DNA from: a virus
DNA: 51,758 nt
Direction: 5' to 3' (one strand)
IMG/VR virus record: IMGVR_UViG_3300030060_000545
Coordinates: 1 to 51,758 of that record
Positions 47,593 through 51,758 of this stretch are shown in pieces. The number at the start of each line of letters is the position of its first letter. The first letter of the stretch is position 1. The notes under the pieces were generated by a model, which was given only the letters and a program-made list of their open reading frames with translations, was not told the DNA's origin and did no database searches. A program made the translations under genes and the position numbers.

Positions 47593-47958
47593 ATGGAATG
47601 GTTTGAAAATAAAACGACACAGCTTATTGCTTTAGTTAGTATCGTTGGAACTTTAGCAGGATTTGGATATACTGGTGCTACGTATATTAATAGACTAGAA
47701 AATCTTGAAGATAAAATAATTAAAGCCGAAGAAACAGATGACGGATTAGGAGAGATTGAAAAAAGATTTGAATCTTTAGATACTTCTATATCTTACATTA
47801 ATAAAACTTTAGATGCAGAAAACACAGGAGTAATTGCTAAATTAGATTCAATTAATTTATTACAGTCTCAAATAGAAGGACTGTCTATTGCTGTTCGAGA
47901 ACTAGAAAAAGACGTAGACAAACTTGAAGAAGATAGCAGTAATCCATTAGCTAAGTAA
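47593..47958 (+). CDS. membrane-anchored coiled-coil protein, 121 aa
   Basis: An N-terminal membrane helix (QLIALVSIVGTLAGFGYTGA) is followed by a long coiled coil (INRLENLEDKIIKAEE, then QIEGLSIAVRELEKDVDKLE). GGAG lies before the ATG. It is the last plus-strand gene and overlaps the last minus-strand gene tail to tail by eight bases. The form is like the gene at 31,466; a spanin or lysis-regulator role is a guess. Confidence 0.6.
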   Translation: MEWFENKTTQLIALVSIVGTLAGFGYTGATYINRLENLEDKIIKAEETDDGLGEIEKRFESLDTSISYINKTLDAENTGVIAKLDSINLLQSQIEGLSIAVRELEKDVDKLEEDSSNPLAK

Positions 47959-48178
47959 TTTTAGTATTTAACGCATTTAACTCAGCTTCTAAGTTGTCGT
48001 GTATTTTTAATAGTTTTTGTTTTGTTTCTCGTAATATTGTTTCAACAACTTTTAATTCGTAATCTTTAAAAACTGTGTTAGCTTTATCGTAAGGAAGACT
48101 AGACGTTTCTGTAACTAATCTTCCTTTTGAATCAAAAATTACTTTAAATGAAATAATATTAGCTTCCGATGCTTTCAT
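47951..48178 (-). CDS. hypothetical protein, 75 aa, last gene of the replication unit
   Basis: Not recognised. A small alpha/beta protein (IISFKVIFDSKGRLVTETSS) ending in a charged helix (RETKQKLLKIHDNLEAELNA). Its start overlaps the nrdB end by 20 bases, so it is co-translated. It ends where the two transcription units meet; no clear terminator is seen there. Confidence 0.6.
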   Translation of the reverse strand: MKASEANIISFKVIFDSKGRLVTETSSLPYDKANTVFKDYELKVVETILRETKQKLLKIHDNLEAELNALNTKIT

Positions 48179-49148
48179 TATTTATCTCCGTAAAGTTTAC
48201 AACATCTTGTCTACCACGTAGTCCTGCTTTCATATACGAAGTAGCACGACCTTCAAAGAAGTTTTGATGTTCAACACCCATTACTTCATCTAACCACCCA
48301 AGAGGGTTCTCTCGTTGGTCGTAGTTAGTTTTTAATCCAAGCTGTAATAATCTTCTATCAGCTATGTATCTATTGTACGCATACATATCTTTCTTAGTAA
48401 GTCCTTCAAGGTCACCCATATCAAATACTAAGTCTAAAAACTTGTCTTCTAGTTCTACCATTTGTCTACAGATTTGATATATTTCTTTCTTGAAATCATC
48501 TGTCCATATCTCTATGTTCTCTTGGACAAACTCTCTAAACAATTTAGTCATAGCTTCAACGTGCATAGATTCATCACGAATAGAATAAGTAACAATCTGA
48601 CCCATACCTTTCATACGACCAAACCTAGGAAAGTTTAACAAAATTGCAAAACTAGAAAACAACTGTAGTCCTTCTGTAAAGGCTGAGTAAACTGCTAAAG
48701 TTTTTGCAATACTTTTTTTATCTGACTTAGTTGTTTTAATCTTATGTACGTACTCATGTTTGTCTGACATTTCTTCATACTCTGCAAAAGCTTTGTATTC
48801 TATTTCAGGCATACCTACTGTATCAAGTAATAAGCTGTAGGCATGTTGATGTATAGACTCCATGTTTGCAAATGAACCCATCATCATTCTAGCTTCTGGC
48901 TTTCTAAATATACGCATATATCTATCAACATATCCTGACCCAACATCTACATCTGACTGAGTGAACAGTCTAAATATTTGTGTTAGTAAGTTTTTTTCTT
49001 TATCAGATAACTCTTGCCAATCTTTTACATCTGTGTGTAAAGGTACTGACTCTGGCATCCAATGCATTTGATTTTGTAATACGTAGTAATCAAACATCCA
49101 TGGGTTGTCAAAAGGTTTGTAATAATCTCTTGTTCCAAGTAAACTCAT
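48159..49148 (-). CDS. nrdB: ribonucleotide reductase small subunit, class I (beta)
   Basis: A 329-residue NrdB with the di-iron ligands: an early Asp (D66 or D68), E97 and H100 (NMESIHQHAY), E159 (AFTEGLQ), and E193 with H196 (RDESMH). Y104, seven residues after E97, matches the radical-bearing Y122 of E. coli NrdB, so it should be a tyrosyl-radical enzyme. With NrdA it turns ribonucleoside diphosphates into deoxy forms for phage DNA. The C-terminus is short. It is separated from nrdA by two tiny genes, all in one minus-strand operon. Confidence 0.95.
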   Translation of the reverse strand: MSLLGTRDYYKPFDNPWMFDYYVLQNQMHWMPESVPLHTDVKDWQELSDKEKNLLTQIFRLFTQSDVDVGSGYVDRYMRIFRKPEARMMMGSFANMESIHQHAYSLLLDTVGMPEIEYKAFAEYEEMSDKHEYVHKIKTTKSDKKSIAKTLAVYSAFTEGLQLFSSFAILLNFPRFGRMKGMGQIVTYSIRDESMHVEAMTKLFREFVQENIEIWTDDFKKEIYQICRQMVELEDKFLDLVFDMGDLEGLTKKDMYAYNRYIADRRLLQLGLKTNYDQRENPLGWLDEVMGVEHQNFFEGRATSYMKAGLRGRQDVVNFTEINNESIGS

Positions 49149-49150
49149 TT

Positions 49151-49321
49151 TTATTCTCCATTAAGGTAACTAGCATATTGTGCTAATAACCATTTATTAT
49201 ATTTTCTTCTATATTCTTCTTCTGTATATGTGGCAGAGTGTGGTGTTTTATTTTCATCACAATGGTCTAACCACATACGTCTACAAAACTGACTAAATTT
49301 TTCTTGTTCGTCTTTTGTCAT
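49151..49321 (-). CDS. hypothetical protein between nrdA and nrdB, 56 aa
   Basis: I start it at 49,321 (MTKDEQEKFSQFCRRMWLDH) because AAGGAG lies seven bases upstream; an earlier ATG at 49,399 sits within the next gene. The product is charged, with Trp and Tyr in a helical form. It ends two bases before nrdB. An RNR accessory (glutaredoxin-like) is excluded, since no CxxC is seen. Confidence 0.6.
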   Translation of the reverse strand: MTKDEQEKFSQFCRRMWLDHCDENKTPHSATYTEEEYRRKYNKWLLAQYASYLNGE

Positions 49322-49322
49322 G

Positions 49323-49541
49323 TTAAAACTCCTTGAGTAGTAAATCAAGTTTTTCTTGAGCATTAGCCATTTTTTCCATAAGTAAATCCATAGACTCAAT
49401 TATGTGAGGATGTTCTGCCACACCCATACCTAACTCAAAGTAAGTTTTTAATTCTGATTTTGCAATAGCAATATCAGCTTCATATTTTTTTTGCAGGGCA
49501 TCAAATCTACCCTCGTACATACTATCAAATTTATCTTCCAT
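49323..49541 (-). CDS. hypothetical coiled-coil protein between nrdA and nrdB, 72 aa
   Basis: ATG at 49,541 has AAGGA seven bases upstream; a GTG at 49,556 would overlap the nrdA stop. The product is acidic and helical (YEGRFDALQKKYEADIAIAK, then MEKMANAQEKLDLLLKEF). Unknown function. Its place suggests a part in the RNR operon but it matches no known RNR regulator. Confidence 0.58.
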   Translation of the reverse strand: MEDKFDSMYEGRFDALQKKYEADIAIAKSELKTYFELGMGVAEHPHIIESMDLLMEKMANAQEKLDLLLKEF

Positions 49542-49545
49542 ATTC

Positions 49546-51450
49546 TTATCCTTCACAGGCTATGCATTCTGTGTCTTCTAAATTAATTCTTGGTATTTTT
49601 ATATTTACATTTTCAGCAGCTCTAGCTGAGTCAGACCTGAAATAGTATAGTGACTTTAGTTTGTGCATAGCATACCAATGTACATCATTTAAATATTGTA
49701 AATACTCATCGTGTGTTTCTTGACTCTCTGTAGCTTTAGGAGGAACAAAGAATAAATTAACACTTTGACTTTGACAAATATATTGTTGTCTCATGTGTGC
49801 ATGTTCTACAATCCAAATTTGATTTATCTCGTCAGCAGTTTTAAATATTTCTTTTTCTGCTTCTGTAAAAACATGACCCATGTGTTGAATTGAACCTTTA
49901 TTTGCTGAAATATCTTTCCAAACTAATTCAAGTTCTTTCTTACTTAATTCTTTTTTCTTTAAGATTTTTTCTAAGTATTTATTTTTAACTTGGTAAGAAC
50001 CCGATAAAGTTTTGTGTGTATATATGTTTGCACGATATGGCTCAATACTAGGGGAAGTACCACCACATATAATACTACTACTGGCATTAGGAGCAACAGC
50101 CAAAAGATTAGCGTTACGCATACCTGAACCAGACACATCAGGAGCTTCCCCACGAGTTTCAGCCAGAAACTTACTTGCTTCCATTGCTTTACTCTTAATA
50201 TATCCGAAAGCTTTATTATTAAATCCCGTTGAGAAAATTCCTTCAAATGGGATATTATTTTTTTGTAAGTAAGAATGAAATCCCATTGCTCCCAAACCGA
50301 GTGACCTCTCTCTATAAGCTGAGAAGCTCGCTTTGGTAAAGCCTTCTTTACCTGCTCGTATATGGTTTTTAAACCTTTTAAAATTTGCATTGTAGTCTCC
50401 TAGTTCTGTTGTATCTATTGCATTGTCTATAAAGTGTTGAATAACATTATCCAACATTGTTATTAAATCTTTAATAAAGTTATCATCATTTGACCATTCA
50501 TCAAAGTATTCTAAGTTTACACTAGACAAACAACAAACAGCAGTTCTTTCTTCGTTTGTCGGTAAAGTAATCTCTGAACATAAATTACTTTGTCTAATTT
50601 TTAAACCTAAATCTTTTTGTTCCTTTGGTAAAGCATTATTACACGTATCAATATTAATCATGTAAGGTTCTCCTGTTTCTGCTCTAGTATTTATAATCTG
50701 CCACCATAAATCTCTAGCATTAACAGTCTTAACTGCTTCATTTGTTTTAGGGTCTATTAATCTCCAATCATTATTATCTTGAACTGCTTGTAAAAACTCA
50801 TTGGTAATATTAACTCCATTATGTATATTTAAACATTTTCTATTTATGTCTCCACCTGACTCTTTCCGTATATTTATGAACTCTTCTATTTCAGGGTGAC
50901 TAATATCCATGTAAGATGCATAGCTACCTCTTCTTGTAACTCCCTGATTAAATGCTAACATTTGGGAGTCAACTACTTTCATGAATGGAATTGAACCAGT
51001 AGAACGACTATTGTTAGAAGTAGCGATGCCATTACTCCTAATATCTCCCCAATATCCACCAATACCACCACCTGAACTAGCGAGCCAAATGTTCTCCACA
51101 TGATGAGAAGATAACCCACCAAGACTGTCAGGTACGTAATTGAGAAAACAGCTAATAGGTAAACCCCTAGTTGTTCCCCCATTGCTAAGAATAGGAGTGC
51201 TAAACATGAACCATAAATCGGAACTGTAGTTATAAAGTCTTTGAGCCAACTCAAAATCCGTGACCCCCTTGAAGGTCGCTGAGAAGACTGACGCTCTTGC
51301 AAATGCTTCTTGTGCATGTGTTTCTCCTGATGCTTCGTAAAGATACCTATCTCTCAAAGTATCTAAACTAAATTTATTTAATTTACTTTCTTTACTGTAA
51401 TCTATTTTAATACCTAAGTATTCTTTTTGACCAACTTTATCTTCAATCAC
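49546..51450 (-). CDS. nrdA: ribonucleotide reductase large subunit, class I (alpha)
   Basis: A 634-residue NrdA, shorter than E. coli (761) because the N-terminal ATP cone is missing, so dATP feedback should be lost. The active-site cysteines are in PISCFLNY, NLCSEITLP (radical cysteine) and CCLSSVNL. The radical-path tyrosines are LKSLYYF, and the C-terminal tail ends ECIACEG, with the shuttle CxxC. GTG start with AGGAGA upstream, overlapping the DUF3310 gene by eight bases. It supplies deoxynucleotides in the nutrient-poor sea. The gene is cut by the window joint: its first 54 bases recur at 1-54. Confidence 0.96.
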   Translation of the reverse strand: MIEDKVGQKEYLGIKIDYSKESKLNKFSLDTLRDRYLYEASGETHAQEAFARASVFSATFKGVTDFELAQRLYNYSSDLWFMFSTPILSNGGTTRGLPISCFLNYVPDSLGGLSSHHVENIWLASSGGGIGGYWGDIRSNGIATSNNSRSTGSIPFMKVVDSQMLAFNQGVTRRGSYASYMDISHPEIEEFINIRKESGGDINRKCLNIHNGVNITNEFLQAVQDNNDWRLIDPKTNEAVKTVNARDLWWQIINTRAETGEPYMINIDTCNNALPKEQKDLGLKIRQSNLCSEITLPTNEERTAVCCLSSVNLEYFDEWSNDDNFIKDLITMLDNVIQHFIDNAIDTTELGDYNANFKRFKNHIRAGKEGFTKASFSAYRERSLGLGAMGFHSYLQKNNIPFEGIFSTGFNNKAFGYIKSKAMEASKFLAETRGEAPDVSGSGMRNANLLAVAPNASSSIICGGTSPSIEPYRANIYTHKTLSGSYQVKNKYLEKILKKKELSKKELELVWKDISANKGSIQHMGHVFTEAEKEIFKTADEINQIWIVEHAHMRQQYICQSQSVNLFFVPPKATESQETHDEYLQYLNDVHWYAMHKLKSLYYFRSDSARAAENVNIKIPRINLEDTECIACEG

Positions 51451-51730
51451 TTGTATCTCCTAAATGATAGTCTTTATCCTCTAAAGCTATAGCTATTATA
51501 GCATAATGTATAATCTTTAACAAATCATATTCAGCGTCATTACCTTCTTTCTTACCACACCTCATAGCATACTTCATAATATTGCCCATGCAAAAACCTT
51601 TGCCATGCCCTGCATCAATAATCATATCAGTAGCTTGATATTGTCCTTGGGCATAATGTCTCTCATATGTACCGTCTACATATCTTTGAACTTGTTGTAT
51701 TATATTGTCTTCATTAAATTTATATTCCAT
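51443..51730 (-). CDS. DUF3310 protein, T7 gp1.7-like (right copy)
   Basis: The same gene as at 47-334, differing at four residues. It runs directly into nrdA with an eight-base overlap, which is the true genomic context. DUF3310 includes the T7 nucleotide kinase gp1.7; coupling with RNR supports a nucleotide-metabolism role. Confidence 0.75.
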   Translation of the reverse strand: MEYKFNEDNIIQQVQRYVDGTYERHYAQGQYQATDMIIDAGHGKGFCMGNIMKYAMRCGKKEGNDAEYDLLKIIHYAIIAIALEDKDYHLGDTSD

Positions 51731-51732
51731 AA

Positions 51733-51758
51733 TTATTCTTTCCATTCTTTAGGTAGTG
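51733..51758 (-). CDS. partial: last codons of the endonuclease I gene (repeat copy)
   Basis: These 26 bases are identical to 337-362, the end of the endonuclease gene (LPKEWKE and stop). They are cut by the window edge and are not a separate gene. Confidence 0.85.

Larger units (their letters stand above)
51397..51758. repeat. right copy of non-identical terminal repeat
   Basis: Aligns to 1-362 with 15 mismatches and no gaps. Most changes are third-position or conservative, as expected between two natural strains, not random sequencing error. Confidence 0.9.

Noticed and set aside
47940-48000. Bidirectional terminator at the convergent junction
   Set aside because: No stem of useful length with a T-run is visible on either strand, so I do not call one.
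1-51758. Integrase, repressor, excisionase or attachment site for lysogeny
   Set aside because: I looked for tyrosine or serine recombinase motifs and found none. The terminal repeat comes from map opening, not from att sites.

Overview
The window looks like one complete genome of a virulent, AT-rich marine podovirus (T7-like gene set, short tail). It has T7-type replication genes, a terminase-portal-scaffold-capsid-tail tube order, several large internal virion proteins and a ribonucleotide reductase. It has no integrase, repressor or phage RNA polymerase that I can recognise. The low G+C, the marine-virus gene families and the consensus sigma-70 promoters suggest a marine, probably alphaproteobacterial, host; I cannot name it. 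The first and last 362 bases are the same locus (95.9% identical, 15 mismatches), so the unique genome is about 51,396 bp, linearised in the nrdA/DUF3310 region.

Layout. From about 12.3 kb leftwards, through the ends and back to 47.95 kb, everything is on the minus strand. First come small early genes (12.3 to 6.4 kb). A perfect TTGACA-17-TATAAT promoter then drives the single-strand binding protein, primase-helicase, family A DNA polymerase, two PD-(D/E)XK nucleases and a T7 endonuclease I homologue. A DUF3310 (T7 gp1.7-like) gene, nrdA and nrdB follow. From 12.6 to 47.96 kb everything is on the plus strand: two small genes in an unusual hairpin-rich region; small terminase; a cluster of tiny basic and membrane proteins; iscU; large terminase; portal; a 450-aa structural protein; scaffold; capsid; tail tubes A and B; a 1253-aa tail fibre; internal virion proteins ending in a 1633-aa giant; and a terminal set of membrane and secreted proteins, probably for lysis or the envelope. 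The two transcription units converge at 47.95 kb.

How it works together. Host RNA polymerase appears to read the whole genome from sigma-70 promoters. Minus-strand genes remodel the host and replicate DNA, with nucleotide recycling by endonucleases and RNR. Plus-strand genes package DNA and build the virion. Two plus-strand promoters sit so close to the ATG (small terminase, and the gene at 43,104) that the transcripts should be leaderless.

Most interesting. (1) From about 12.4 to 13.9 kb there are close to 40 back-to-back short perfect stem-loops of unrelated sequence, running through coding and non-coding DNA alike; a perfect minus-strand promoter also points into them. (2) The 1633-aa virion protein carries an ADP-ribosyltransferase-like domain (H1232, Y1256, E1389) and a lysozyme/transglycosylase-like C-terminus. 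(3) A complete IscU Fe-S scaffold lies between the terminase genes in a segment bounded by exact 16-bp direct repeats. (4) An early protein has a TonB/TolA-like architecture. (5) A compact nested-pseudoknot RNA candidate lies at 10,124-10,192. Functions come from motif reading only; no database search was run.
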